This document shows positions 52,845 through 60,943 of a stretch of DNA of 62,642 nt, in pieces. A program made the position numbers and the translations under genes. A model generated the notes under the pieces. That model did no database searches and had not been told where the DNA came from. It saw only the letters and a program-made list of their open reading frames with translations. The stretch comes from Symbiobacterium thermophilum (GTDB taxonomy: Bacteria > Bacillota > Sulfobacillia > UBA995). The DNA lies in contig DYFO01000006.1 in NCBI GenBank assembly GCA_020725145.1, positions 1-62,642 of the forward strand. Direction: 5' to 3'. Each line of letters opens with the position of its first letter. Within the stretch, counting starts at the first letter, position 1.

Positions 52845-53771
52845 ATGGGCAGCCCAAGCCACGGCCTCGTCTTCGACATCATGAAGTACGCCACCCACGA
52901 CGGGCCCGGCATCCGCACGGTGGTCTTCTTCAAGGGCTGTCGGTTGAGGTGCCGGTGGTGTCACAACCCCGAGGGCCAGCGGGCCTGGCCGGAGATCATG
53001 TTCTGGGACCGGCGGTGTACGGGTTGTGGGAGGTGCCTCGCGGCATGTCAACACGGGGCCTTGGCGGGGGGAAATGGCGCTTTTCGCCTTCCCAACGATA
53101 AATGCGTGCTCTGCGGTGCGTGCGTGGAGGCGTGCCCTGCTGAGGCGCGCACGTTGGTGGGGAGAACGCTTACGGCAGAGCAGGTCATGGATGAGATCGG
53201 CAAGGACGCCATCTTCTACGAGCAGTCAGGCGGTGGGGTGACGTTTTCCGGTGGTGAGCCGTTGGCGCAGGCGGCCTTTCTCATGGCCGTCTTGCGGATG
53301 TGCAAGTGCGAGGGATACCACACGACGGTTGAGACCACGGGGTTCACGGATGTCAAGACCCTACTGAAAGCGGGCGAACTTACCGACCTGTTTTTGTATG
53401 ATGTGAAGCTGATGAACTCGCAAGTCCACAGGAAGTTCACCGGGGTATCGAACGCGTCCATGCTCGCCAATCTCCGTGCGCTATCGCGCCACCACGGAAA
53501 CGTGGTCGTGCGCGTCCCGGTGATACCGGGAGTGACAGATACGGCTCAGAACCTCCGGGAGCTGGGGGAGTTTCTCTCGGGGCTGGATGGGGTGTCAGAG
53601 GTGCACCTCTTGCCCTACCACAGGCACGGGATGGACAAGTACTCGCGGCTCGGAAGGCCGTTTCTGATGGGCGCGGTGTTGCCTCCCGACGCCGGGACCA
53701 TGAGGAGGATAGCGGAGCAACTGACCCTGTTCGGGAAAAGAGTCAGCATAGGAGGGAGTCCAGACCGATGA
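52845..53771 (+). CDS. Glycyl-radical-enzyme activase
   Basis: This radical-SAM protein generates the glycyl radical on its partner encoded next. The SAM-cluster motif is CRLRCRWCHNPE, followed by two ferredoxin-like clusters (CTGCGRCLAACQHGA and CVLCGACVEACPAEA), as in activases of dehydratase-type glycyl radical enzymes. TFSGGEP and the ETTGF segment are also conserved. ATG 52845 follows GGAGGTG by 6 nt; ATG 52809 is the alternative. The stop overlaps the enzyme start by 4 nt. Confidence 0.94.
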   Translation: MGSPSHGLVFDIMKYATHDGPGIRTVVFFKGCRLRCRWCHNPEGQRAWPEIMFWDRRCTGCGRCLAACQHGALAGGNGAFRLPNDKCVLCGACVEACPAEARTLVGRTLTAEQVMDEIGKDAIFYEQSGGGVTFSGGEPLAQAAFLMAVLRMCKCEGYHTTVETTGFTDVKTLLKAGELTDLFLYDVKLMNSQVHRKFTGVSNASMLANLRALSRHHGNVVVRVPVIPGVTDTAQNLRELGEFLSGLDGVSEVHLLPYHRHGMDKYSRLGRPFLMGAVLPPDAGTMRRIAEQLTLFGKRVSIGGSPDR

Positions 53772-56134
53772 ACGCGCGCGTCGCCTTGTTGCGAGAGCAA
53801 AGTCTGAGCACACAACCTTCTATAGCAAGCGAGCGGGCCGAACTGCTAACCCGTTTCTACCTGCAGCAGGGCGAGAAGGTCTCAACTCCCGTACAGCGAG
53901 CGCTTGCTTTCCGGTTTGTGCTTGAGAATCAACCGGTGTATGTGGGCCAGGACGAACTGATCGTTGGAGAGCGCGGACCGGGCCCCAAGGCCACGCCCAC
54001 GTACCCCGAACTTTGCTGTCACAGCCTTCAGGATCTGGATCTTCTCGCCACAAGGGACAAGATCCGCTTCGAGGTGCCCGATCGCGTCAAACGGGTCTAC
54101 CGGGAGACCATCATACCTTACTGGCAAGGCAAGTCGCTTCGCGAGATGATCTTCAGGGAGATGTCCGATGCGTGGAAGGCCGCCTACGACGCGGGTGTTT
54201 TCACGGAGTTCATGGAGCAGCGAGCTCCCGGGCACACGGTGCTCGACGACAAGATCTACCGCCGCGGCCTGCTCGGTCTGAAGGAAGACATTCGGAAGGC
54301 GCTGGACGAGCTGGACTATCTGCACGACCCCGAGTGCTACGCCAGGCGGGAAGAGCTGAGGGCCATGGCGATCTGCATCGATGCGGTCATCGGTTTTGCC
54401 CACAGGCATGCCGCGAAAGCCAGGGAGCTGGCTCAACGGGAAAACGATCCGGGCAGGAAGCGCGAACTCGAGCGAATAGCCGAGATCTGCAGCCGCGTAC
54501 CGGCCCATCCGCCGACCGACTTCTGGGAGGCCCTTCAAGCCTACTGGTTCGTTCACCTGGGAGTGATCATCGAGCTGAACACCTGGGATGCGTTCAGCCC
54601 CGGACGACTTGATCAGCACCTTTACCCGTTCTACCGGAAAGGACTCGCCGACGGAACGCTGACGGTCGAGCGGGCAAAGGAGCTCCTGCAGTGCCTTTGG
54701 ATCAAGTTCAACAACCAGCCGGCTCCGCCCAAAGTGGGGGTCACGGCTGCGGAGAGCGGGACCTATGTTGATTTCGCAAACATCAACCTGGGCGGGCTGC
54801 GGCGAGATGGCGCCGACGGGGTCAACGAGCTGACATACCTTATCCTGGAGATCATCGACGACATGCGGTTGACGCAGCCCAATACGAGCATTCTGCTCAG
54901 CCAGAAGAACCTGGACCGCTTTCTGGGCGCGGCTTGCAGGATCATCCGCAAGGGTTGGGGACAGCCGGCGGTATTCAACTGCGACGCGATCATCGCGGAG
55001 CTTCTCCGGCAGGGTAAGACACTCGAAGACGCAAGGGACGGCGGAGCGAGCGGGTGTGTGGAGACCGGAGCCTTCGGCAAGGAAAGCTACATCCTCACAG
55101 GGTACTACAACCTGGCAAAGGTGCTGGAGCTCGCCCTGAATAACGGGTTCGATCCGAGGAAAGGCATCCAGCTGGGTCCCACGACCGGTGATGTGAGGGA
55201 GTTCGAAACCTACGAAGAGCTGTTCGACGCCTTCAGAAAGCAGCTCTTGCACTTCGTGGATATCAAGATCAAAGGGAACAACCTGATTGAACGGATGTTC
55301 GCCACCCACATGCCGGCTCCGTTCCTCTCCACGCTGATCAGCGACTGTATCGCCAAAGGCAGGGACTATCACGACGGAGGTGCGCGGTACAACACGACCT
55401 ACATTCAGGGTGTCGGCCTGGGAACGGTGACCGACAGCCTTTCGGCGATCAAGCACCACGTGTTCTGTAAGAAGACGCTGACCATGGACGAGCTTCTCAA
55501 TGCACTCCTGGACAACTTCGAGGGCTGTGAGGAGGTCCGTCAACTATTGCTCAACAAGACGCCCAGGTACGGCAATGACGATGATCGTGCCGATTCCATC
55601 ATGCGGGCAGTCTTCGAGGCCTTCCACACGAGCGTTGACGGAAGACCCAATACCAAGGGGGGAGTCTACCGGATAAACCTGCTCCCGACTACCTGCCACA
55701 TCTACTTCGGTTCGGTGACAGGGGCAACTCCCGAAGGCAGAAAGGCCGGCAAACCCCTGTCCGAGGGCATTTCTCCCGTACAGGGGGCGGACCGGCGAGG
55801 GCCAACGGCAGTACTTCTGTCGGCCTCCAAGATGGACCACGCGCGTACGGGCGGAACCTTGCTGAACCAGAAGTTCTCTCCCCAGCTCCTTGAGGGGGAG
55901 AGTGGCCTCAACCGGTTGGCCGACCTGATCCGCACGTACTTCCGTCTGGGCGGCCACCACATCCAGTTCAACGTGGTGAGTGCAGGTACCCTTCGGGCGG
56001 CTCAGGATGAGCCCGAGAGGTACCGGGACCTCATAGTTCGAGTCGCGGGCTACAGCGACTACTTCTGCAATCTCCACAAGGATCTGCAGGACGAGATCAT
56101 CGCCCGAACCGAGCATGCCTCGCCGGATGGATAG
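53768..56134 (+). CDS. Glycyl radical enzyme, HypD-like (putative trans-4-hydroxyproline dehydratase)
   Basis: The 788-residue protein has the catalytic Cys430 and Glu432 in ASGCVETGAFG and the glycyl radical at Gly761 in VRVAGYSDYF, ending IIARTEH as HypD proteins do. Tyr446, 16 residues after the Cys, matches the spacing of the Tyr in the HypD active site. Pyruvate formate-lyase has CC at this place, so that is excluded. Substrate is likely a hydroxylated cyclic amine or related diol-type compound; hydroxyproline is the best guess. Its activase precedes it. No proC was seen in the window. Confidence 0.9.
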   Translation: MNARVALLREQSLSTQPSIASERAELLTRFYLQQGEKVSTPVQRALAFRFVLENQPVYVGQDELIVGERGPGPKATPTYPELCCHSLQDLDLLATRDKIRFEVPDRVKRVYRETIIPYWQGKSLREMIFREMSDAWKAAYDAGVFTEFMEQRAPGHTVLDDKIYRRGLLGLKEDIRKALDELDYLHDPECYARREELRAMAICIDAVIGFAHRHAAKARELAQRENDPGRKRELERIAEICSRVPAHPPTDFWEALQAYWFVHLGVIIELNTWDAFSPGRLDQHLYPFYRKGLADGTLTVERAKELLQCLWIKFNNQPAPPKVGVTAAESGTYVDFANINLGGLRRDGADGVNELTYLILEIIDDMRLTQPNTSILLSQKNLDRFLGAACRIIRKGWGQPAVFNCDAIIAELLRQGKTLEDARDGGASGCVETGAFGKESYILTGYYNLAKVLELALNNGFDPRKGIQLGPTTGDVREFETYEELFDAFRKQLLHFVDIKIKGNNLIERMFATHMPAPFLSTLISDCIAKGRDYHDGGARYNTTYIQGVGLGTVTDSLSAIKHHVFCKKTLTMDELLNALLDNFEGCEEVRQLLLNKTPRYGNDDDRADSIMRAVFEAFHTSVDGRPNTKGGVYRINLLPTTCHIYFGSVTGATPEGRKAGKPLSEGISPVQGADRRGPTAVLLSASKMDHARTGGTLLNQKFSPQLLEGESGLNRLADLIRTYFRLGGHHIQFNVVSAGTLRAAQDEPERYRDLIVRVAGYSDYFCNLHKDLQDEIIARTEHASPDG

Positions 56135-56227
56135 GGCGATGCCCTCGCGGCCTTCGTCCTATTGACGGCACGGGCGCTTGGCACGGTACAAGCCCGCCAC
56201 CGTGCACCAGATGATGGCAGCCTTCAC

Positions 56228-56257
56228 TTCGCAGGATAGCTGCGGTTTTGCTATAAT
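56228..56257 (+). promoter_or_regulatory. Predicted extended -10 promoter
   Basis: TTCGCA (56228-56233) and TATAAT (56252-56257) are 18 nt apart, with TGC just before the -10 giving an extended -10. It lies 35 bp before the TTG start of the following gene and after the end of the glycyl-radical cluster. Confidence 0.7.
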
Positions 56258-56291
56258 CCTACGCAATGGCACGATCGGAGGGTGACGCCTG

Positions 56292-56816
56292 TTGACTTTG
56301 CGCGGCTTCCGCATCCCGGTGGTGCTGGCCGTGATGTCACTGACGCTCGGCGTCCTGCTTCTCGCCACCCACCTCTACCGTCGACACGCAGTGGTTTCGC
56401 CGCTCGCCCGGCGATGTGGCGAGGTGCCCGGAGTCGAGGAGGTGACCGTCCGTCAGGACGGAGGCCAGGCCGTGATCCGCCTGCGGTTGGGAGCCGTGGA
56501 TGACCTGCGGGCGACCTACGTCGGGGCGGAAGAGGCGGCGCGAGCGGTCCTCGCACCTGACCGCTTCCGGCTGGTGGTGGAAGATGCCCGCACGCCCGAG
56601 CTCCGGGAGGCCTATCGGAAGGTTCACTACCTCGTCTATGAGGCGGCCGCCCGTGGCACATTTTCGCTGCTGGCGGAGGCCGAGGGGCACCTTGAGGCGT
56701 CCGGCTGGCAGGCTCGCCTGCAGGTGGATGAGCGCTTTGTCTACGTTGAGATCTACGACGTGCGGGGCGGATACCTGTACGAGGTAGTGCCGCTGTCGGC
56801 CAGCGTGGCCCAATGA
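56292..56816 (+). CDS. Single-pass membrane protein of unknown function
   Basis: The 174-residue protein has one N-terminal membrane helix (IPVVLAVMSLTLGVLLLAT) and a soluble alpha/beta domain of ~140 residues (GVEEVTVRQDGGQAVIRLRL, KVHYLVYEAAARGTFSLLAE, RFVYVEIYDVRGGYLYEVVP). TTG 56292 follows GGAGGGTGACG. It has its own predicted promoter. I do not recognise the family. Confidence 0.75.
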   Translation: MTLRGFRIPVVLAVMSLTLGVLLLATHLYRRHAVVSPLARRCGEVPGVEEVTVRQDGGQAVIRLRLGAVDDLRATYVGAEEAARAVLAPDRFRLVVEDARTPELREAYRKVHYLVYEAAARGTFSLLAEAEGHLEASGWQARLQVDERFVYVEIYDVRGGYLYEVVPLSASVAQ

Positions 56817-56922
56817 GAAGACGGAGAGTCCGCGTGGCGTTGCGCCGGCCGTCACGAAGCGGTGCGACGCCGCCATCGAAGGGGTCGGCAGCTTCGCCGG
56901 GGGGCGCGAAAGGTGGACCGCC

Positions 56923-57228
56923 GTGATCGAGGAGATCGTCGCCGCCGGCGTGCTGGGCCTGCTGGTCTACCTGGGACTGAGTGGTTTCGACCTCGTGCCG
57001 CTGCTGTTCCTGTTGGCCCTGTGCCTGGTGCTTGCGCAGTCCGGGGCCATGCGATCCTTCCGGGCCGAACGGCGGCCGGTGAGTGCTTCGGGGATTCGCT
57101 CCGGATGTGGAGGATTCCTTCCTTGTCGTGCGTCAGGGCCGGTGCCTGACGTCAGTCTCAACATGACGATCCGCCGGTACAGGTCGCCTGCCGACCAGCC
57201 CAGGGCCCGAGCCATCAACCCCATGTAG
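56923..57228 (+). CDS. Small membrane ORF, possibly truncated
   Basis: The first ~45 residues (VIEEIVAAGVLGLLVYLGLS then GFDLVPLLFLLALCLVLAQS) form one long or two short membrane helices and look coding. The following ~55 residues are antisense to a D-Ala–D-Ala ligase remnant and look non-coding, so the original gene probably ended differently. GTG 56923 follows GAAAGGTGG. Confidence 0.4.
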   Translation: MIEEIVAAGVLGLLVYLGLSGFDLVPLLFLLALCLVLAQSGAMRSFRAERRPVSASGIRSGCGGFLPCRASGPVPDVSLNMTIRRYRSPADQPRARAINPM

Positions 57229-57440
57229 CTCGAGCAAAGGCTTACCTCGTCCCCGGACAGCGTGTGCAGCCCGGGGAAGCTGTTTGGCTCCAGGAAGTAG
57301 GGGGTTCCGTCCCGGGCCAGGATCATGTTCACGCGAAGCGTAATCCCTGGCACCCAGGGACCTGTAAGCTGCCAGTGCCGCCTCCCTAACCCGGCGTTCT
57401 TCCCCCCGGGTCAGCGAAGCCGGACAACATCGGTGATACC
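57125..57440 (-). pseudogene. D-Ala–D-Ala ligase-like (ATP-grasp) C-terminal remnant
   Basis: One minus-strand frame reads RVREAALAAYRSLGARDYA; a second continues as RVNMILARDGTPYFLEPNSF then PGLHTLSGDEVS and LGWSAGDLYRRIV. Together they match the end of Ddl-type ATP-grasp ligases (RVDxILxxDGxPYxLExNxxPG), with a frameshift at about 57345. No N-terminal part was found. Confidence 0.75.
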
Positions 57441-57753
57441 GCTGCTGTTCCGTCCCCCGGGGTGACAGGGGTGGCGGCGAAACCGTGGAAGACTTCAAGC
57501 ATTGTCCTGGTGTGACCCCAGTCGACTGCTGCGAACCCGCCGCTGCCTGCCACTGGTGCCGACGGTGAGGGCATTCGCGTCGCCGGGTGGATCGTCGGCG
57601 AGCTGGCCTATCACGAAGCCTGCGCAGCGGTGGAGGGAAGCCGTGTCAGGATTGGGGATCCCGCGGACAACCACCCCTGGAATCTCCCGCGGGGTTTACT
57701 CCTGCCTGCCCCGGTCTACAATGGTGATAGCAGCAGGCAGGAGAGCGATGTTC
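57441..57753. other. Region between ddl and fmdB remnants
   Basis: No complete gene is visible in these 313 bp. A plus-strand stretch around 57565-57660 reads EGIRVAGWIVGELAYHEACA and looks protein-like, but it has no start and no recognised family. It is probably another gene fragment. Confidence 0.35.
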
Positions 57754-57914
57754 ATGCCGACATAGGAGTTCCGGTGCCAGGCCTGCGAGCACGAATTCGA
57801 GAGCCTCTGCCACATGGGCGAGGACGGCTCCTCCCTGTCCAGCCCCGGAGTGCAGGAGCAACCGCCTGCGGGGCTGCGTCTCGGTCTTCGCCGCGTTCCC
57901 CCGGGATGCAGTGA
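57754..57914 (+). pseudogene. FmdB-family zinc-ribbon gene, broken
   Basis: The frame opens MPT, meets TAG at 57763-57765 where FmdB proteins have Tyr, and continues EFRCQACEHEFESLCHMGED GSS. The second Cys knuckle appears in a shifted frame. FmdB proteins normally begin MPTYEYxCxxCGHxFE. The nonsense codon at position 4 and a later frameshift show the gene is dead. Confidence 0.82.
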
Positions 57915-57964
57915 TGGGAACGACGGGCTCCGATTGGGGCACGGCATGGCTGGAGGTGAGAAGG

Positions 57965-58192
57965 TTGGCTCGTTTCATTGTGTATCTTGAACCAGTCGAG
58001 GAAGGCGGATATGTCGCTTCGGTTCCCGCCATTCCGGGCTGCGTCACTCAGGGCGAAACCAGGGAAGAGGCGTTGGCGACGGCAGAGGACGCTATCCGGG
58101 GCTATGTCGCCAGCTTGAAGAAGCATGGAGAGCCGCTGCCCTATGGGATCGACGAAGCCGAGGTGCAGACGATCAAGGCGAAGACCGATTGA
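57965..58192 (+). CDS. HicB-like antitoxin-family protein, apparently orphan
   Basis: The 75-residue protein has the HicB fold pattern: FIVYLEPVEEGGYVASVPAI, PGCVTQGETREEALATAEDA, then IRGYVASLKKHGEPLP. HicB proteins neutralise HicA RNases, and some free-standing copies have other roles. TTG 57965 follows GGAGGTGAG. No hicA-like gene was found on either side. A C-terminal DNA-binding domain is absent. Confidence 0.82.
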   Translation: MARFIVYLEPVEEGGYVASVPAIPGCVTQGETREEALATAEDAIRGYVASLKKHGEPLPYGIDEAEVQTIKAKTD

Positions 58193-58398
58193 TGGGTACG
58201 TTTTGCGCGTATGCGAGTACAACCGAGGGAACCCGGTGCGGGAAACCCGCACGCCAGGGTCTGCGCGGGGGGCGCTGGGTAACCGGCGTCCCTACCGCGG
58301 CCAGATTAAGAAGGGAAATGGGACCCATAACCAGAAAGACCGGTACAGTAAGGTACAGGGTTTGTGGCCCCAGGTAATGGCGGGGGGAGTGGCAGGGG

Positions 58399-59268
58399 TT
58401 GTCCGGGGACGTTCTGGTGCTGACGGGGGTCACCCGCAGGTTCCCCGGCTTCCTGCTGGACAACGTGACTTTCTCTGTCCGGCCGGGCTCGGTAATGGGT
58501 CTGCTGGGACCGAACGGGGCCGGGAAGACTACCACCATCAAGCTGATCCTCAACTTCCTCAGACCCCACGCCGGCAGCATCAGCGTCTTTGGATTGGACA
58601 GCCGGTCGGATGAGATGGCCATCAAGGCGAGCCTCGGTTTCGTGGCCGAGCAGACGGTCCTTCCCCCGCAATCGACAGCCCGCCAACTGGGGCGGTTTCT
58701 GTCCATCTGCTTCCCCGAGTGGAGCCACGCTCGCTACATGGGGTACCTCGCCCGCTTTGACGTTCCCGCGGACAAACCGGCGAGGGCGCTTTCCCGGGGA
58801 ACTCGCGTCAAGCTGGCCCTCGCTGCAGCCATGGGCCACCGGCCACGCCTTCTCCTTCTTGACGAGCCAACATCGGGCCTGGACCCCGTGGTCCGGCACG
58901 AGGTGGTGACGGCCATCCGCGAGGCGGCCGACGAGGGAGACCGGGCCGTCCTCTTCTCTTCCCACATCGGGGCGGATCTGGAGGCGGTGGCGGATGCCAT
59001 CACGATCCTCAATGCCGGCCGGGTGGTTGTCACCGAGCCCACGGACGCCCTGTTGTACCGGTGGAAGCGGGTCTCCTTCAGCGGGGGAGGCCCTCTCCCT
59101 CGCGGGGTGGACTGGATGAACGTCGCCCAGGTTGGCGAAAGGCTCACCGCGGTCACCGACTCCTTCTCGCTGGCCCTGGCCCGGCGACTTCAGGAGGGTG
59201 GAGCGGAAGCGGTCACGGTGGAGGAGTTGAGCCTGGAAGAGGTGCTGCGGTGCCTCCTGAGCAGATGA
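58399..59268 (+). CDS. ABC-2 transporter ATPase, second system
   Basis: The 289-residue ATPase has Walker A GPNGAGKTTT, a signature reading ALSRGTRVKLALAAAMGHRP, Walker B LLLDEPTSGLDPVV and H-loop SSHIGADLE. It is clearly paralogous to the ATPase at 46497-47396. TTG 58399 follows GGGGGAGTGG. No GntR gene precedes it, and the stop overlaps the first permease by 4 nt. Confidence 0.92.
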   Translation: MSGDVLVLTGVTRRFPGFLLDNVTFSVRPGSVMGLLGPNGAGKTTTIKLILNFLRPHAGSISVFGLDSRSDEMAIKASLGFVAEQTVLPPQSTARQLGRFLSICFPEWSHARYMGYLARFDVPADKPARALSRGTRVKLALAAAMGHRPRLLLLDEPTSGLDPVVRHEVVTAIREAADEGDRAVLFSSHIGADLEAVADAITILNAGRVVVTEPTDALLYRWKRVSFSGGGPLPRGVDWMNVAQVGERLTAVTDSFSLALARRLQEGGAEAVTVEELSLEEVLRCLLSR

Positions 59269-59942
59269 TGCTGGCCCGCCTGGTTGCCGTCGATCTGGGT
59301 GCCCGGGTACGGTGTTTCCTGGCCGTCCTCCCGGCCGCCCTAGTGACGGTGGTGGTCATCGGCGGAGCCATGGGCCCGGCTGCGGCGGCCGGCATCTTCC
59401 CGCTCACCCTGGTCGTGATCACCTGGGCTTTCAACACCAGGGTGGCCTTTGAAGATGACAAGGCCGATACGTGGACCTTCCTGAGGGCCCTTCCCATCCG
59501 GCCGTTCCTGGTGGTGAGCGTGAGGTTCCTCTCCAACCTGGTCGTGATCGCCGCCTATGCCGTCATCGTCTGGGTGATAGCCTGGTTCCTGCCGCTTATC
59601 ACACCCCGGGGCGCCGCCCCGCACCCGGTTGCGGCCGTCGTGGGAACCGGGCTGGGGCTGAGCCTTCTCACCATGACCCTCTTCAACGTGGTGTACTTCC
59701 GGTTCGGCTACCAGGCCGCTGCCTCGGGCATGCCCTTCGTGTTCGTACTCATGTGCCTCCCTGCCTTCCTGGTGAACTCACCTCTCAAGCTGTCTAGCCT
59801 GAGCAACTTCCTTGCCCACCTCTCGTCCTGGGCATCACACTACCGGTGGCTTGCCGCCGGACTTGCCGTCCTCACCGTTGCCGGCCTGGTCCTGGCCGGT
59901 TGGGCCGCCGCCGCAACTGCGTTCTCCCGGCGTGAGTTCTAG
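59265..59942 (+). CDS. ABC-2 transporter permease 1, second system
   Basis: The 225-residue protein has six hydrophobic segments and the RVAFEDDKADTWTFLRALPI signature shared with the permease at 47393. ATG 59265 (or 59268) overlaps the ATPase stop. A second permease follows, so the exporter may be a heterodimer of permeases. Confidence 0.88.
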   Translation: MMLARLVAVDLGARVRCFLAVLPAALVTVVVIGGAMGPAAAAGIFPLTLVVITWAFNTRVAFEDDKADTWTFLRALPIRPFLVVSVRFLSNLVVIAAYAVIVWVIAWFLPLITPRGAAPHPVAAVVGTGLGLSLLTMTLFNVVYFRFGYQAAASGMPFVFVLMCLPAFLVNSPLKLSSLSNFLAHLSSWASHYRWLAAGLAVLTVAGLVLAGWAAAATAFSRREF

Positions 59943-59958
59943 TGCAGGTGGTGCCAAT

Positions 59959-60663
59959 ATGACTGAGCGAGCAGTCATGCTGACCCGGCTCGTCTGTACG
60001 GACCTGGGGAGCCGCTGGCGGCCCCTTCTGGTCAACGTCTTCCTGATACTCCTGTACACCCTTCTGGCCCGGCTGATCTGGGGGCCCGGCGTGGCCAGCG
60101 GTATGCCGCTCGCCATGATCATGATCTCATCCCTGGACTTCGTGCAGCGGGCGGCGGCCGGTGATGAGCTTGCCCGGTCCTGGTTTTTCCTGCGGGCCCT
60201 GCCCATCACCCCGGCCATGATTGTCAGCGTCCGATACGTCTCGAGCCTGGTTGCGCTTGTTCTGTACGCCATGGTGGCCCTGGCCGCCGCCTTCGTGTTT
60301 CCCTACGTGGCGCGGGCGGTGAGCCCGGGGGCTTGGACGGCGGTGATCGCCGGCGGGGTTGGGCTCAGCGCCTTCATCATGGCGGGCTTTAACGTGCTCT
60401 ACTACCGTCTTGGCTACCGAGCCGCCATGACCACTCTACCGTACCTGCTCCTCCCGTGCGCGCTTACGATCGCGGTGCTGGCGTCACTGCAGAACACTCT
60501 TCTCCCGATCGTCACCTTCTTCCGGGCCGTCGCCCGCGGGGCACACTGGGCTGTCAACAACCCGGTCCCGGCCGGCATCCTGGTTGGCATGGCCGTCACC
60601 GGTCTGATCGCCGCCAGTTGGCTCTACTCCGCAGCCACACTGGCCAGGAAGGAACTCCTGTAG
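59959..60663 (+). CDS. ABC-2 transporter permease 2, second system
   Basis: The 234-residue protein has six hydrophobic segments and a related but changed signature, DELARSWFFLRALPITPAMI, in place of FEDDKADTW. The FNVLYYRLGYRAA segment matches FNVVYFRFGYQAA of permease 1. It probably arose by duplication and then diverged. ATG 59959 has only a weak AGGTGG before it. It is the last gene of the operon. Confidence 0.87.
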   Translation: MTERAVMLTRLVCTDLGSRWRPLLVNVFLILLYTLLARLIWGPGVASGMPLAMIMISSLDFVQRAAAGDELARSWFFLRALPITPAMIVSVRYVSSLVALVLYAMVALAAAFVFPYVARAVSPGAWTAVIAGGVGLSAFIMAGFNVLYYRLGYRAAMTTLPYLLLPCALTIAVLASLQNTLLPIVTFFRAVARGAHWAVNNPVPAGILVGMAVTGLIAASWLYSAATLARKELL

Positions 60664-60718
60664 CATCTGGTTCAACGGCCGCGGGTCTCCCAGGGCACCG
60701 GGCAGAAGGTGGGTGGTC

Positions 60719-60943
60719 ATGGACGAACTACTCGCCATAATGAGTGTCTTGACGCGACGCGAGTTAGAGATCTTGGCAGCGCTCTGGCTTCATCGTGGCG
60801 AGAGTGCGCGTGGCCTAGGGCGCGTTCTCTGTTTAAGCGAAGCGGTGTTCGGTTTCACCTATACAACATTTACAGGAAGCTCAGCTAGGAAACTGATGTT
60901 AGGTTGCGATTGGAGGACTGCGCGTGCGGAATTTGAAGCTCGG
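60719..60943 (+). pseudogene. LuxR-type helix-turn-helix gene, frameshifted
   Basis: The first frame reads LTRRELEILAALWLHRGESA RGLGRVLCLSEAV; a shifted frame then gives FHLYNIYRKLS followed by TAG. Together these make the usual LuxR HTH (LTxRExExL...LSEATVRxHLxNIYRKL). The break lies at about 60845-60852. It overlaps the start of the following gene, whose ribosome binding site lies within the dead 3' end. Confidence 0.7.

Noticed and set aside
53882-55543. Long minus-strand frame (553 residues) antisense to the glycyl radical enzyme.
   Set aside because: No start signal or recognised domain; it is the shadow of a strongly supported gene.
56181-56205. Inverted repeat GCACGGT/ACCGTGC after the glycyl radical enzyme gene as a terminator.
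   Set aside because: The 7-bp stem has an 11-nt loop and no T-run; too weak to call.
58239-58255. Short hairpin GTGCGGG-AAA-CCCGCAC between hicB and the ABC operon.
   Set aside because: The stem is only 7 bp and no T-run follows, so a terminator call is not justified.
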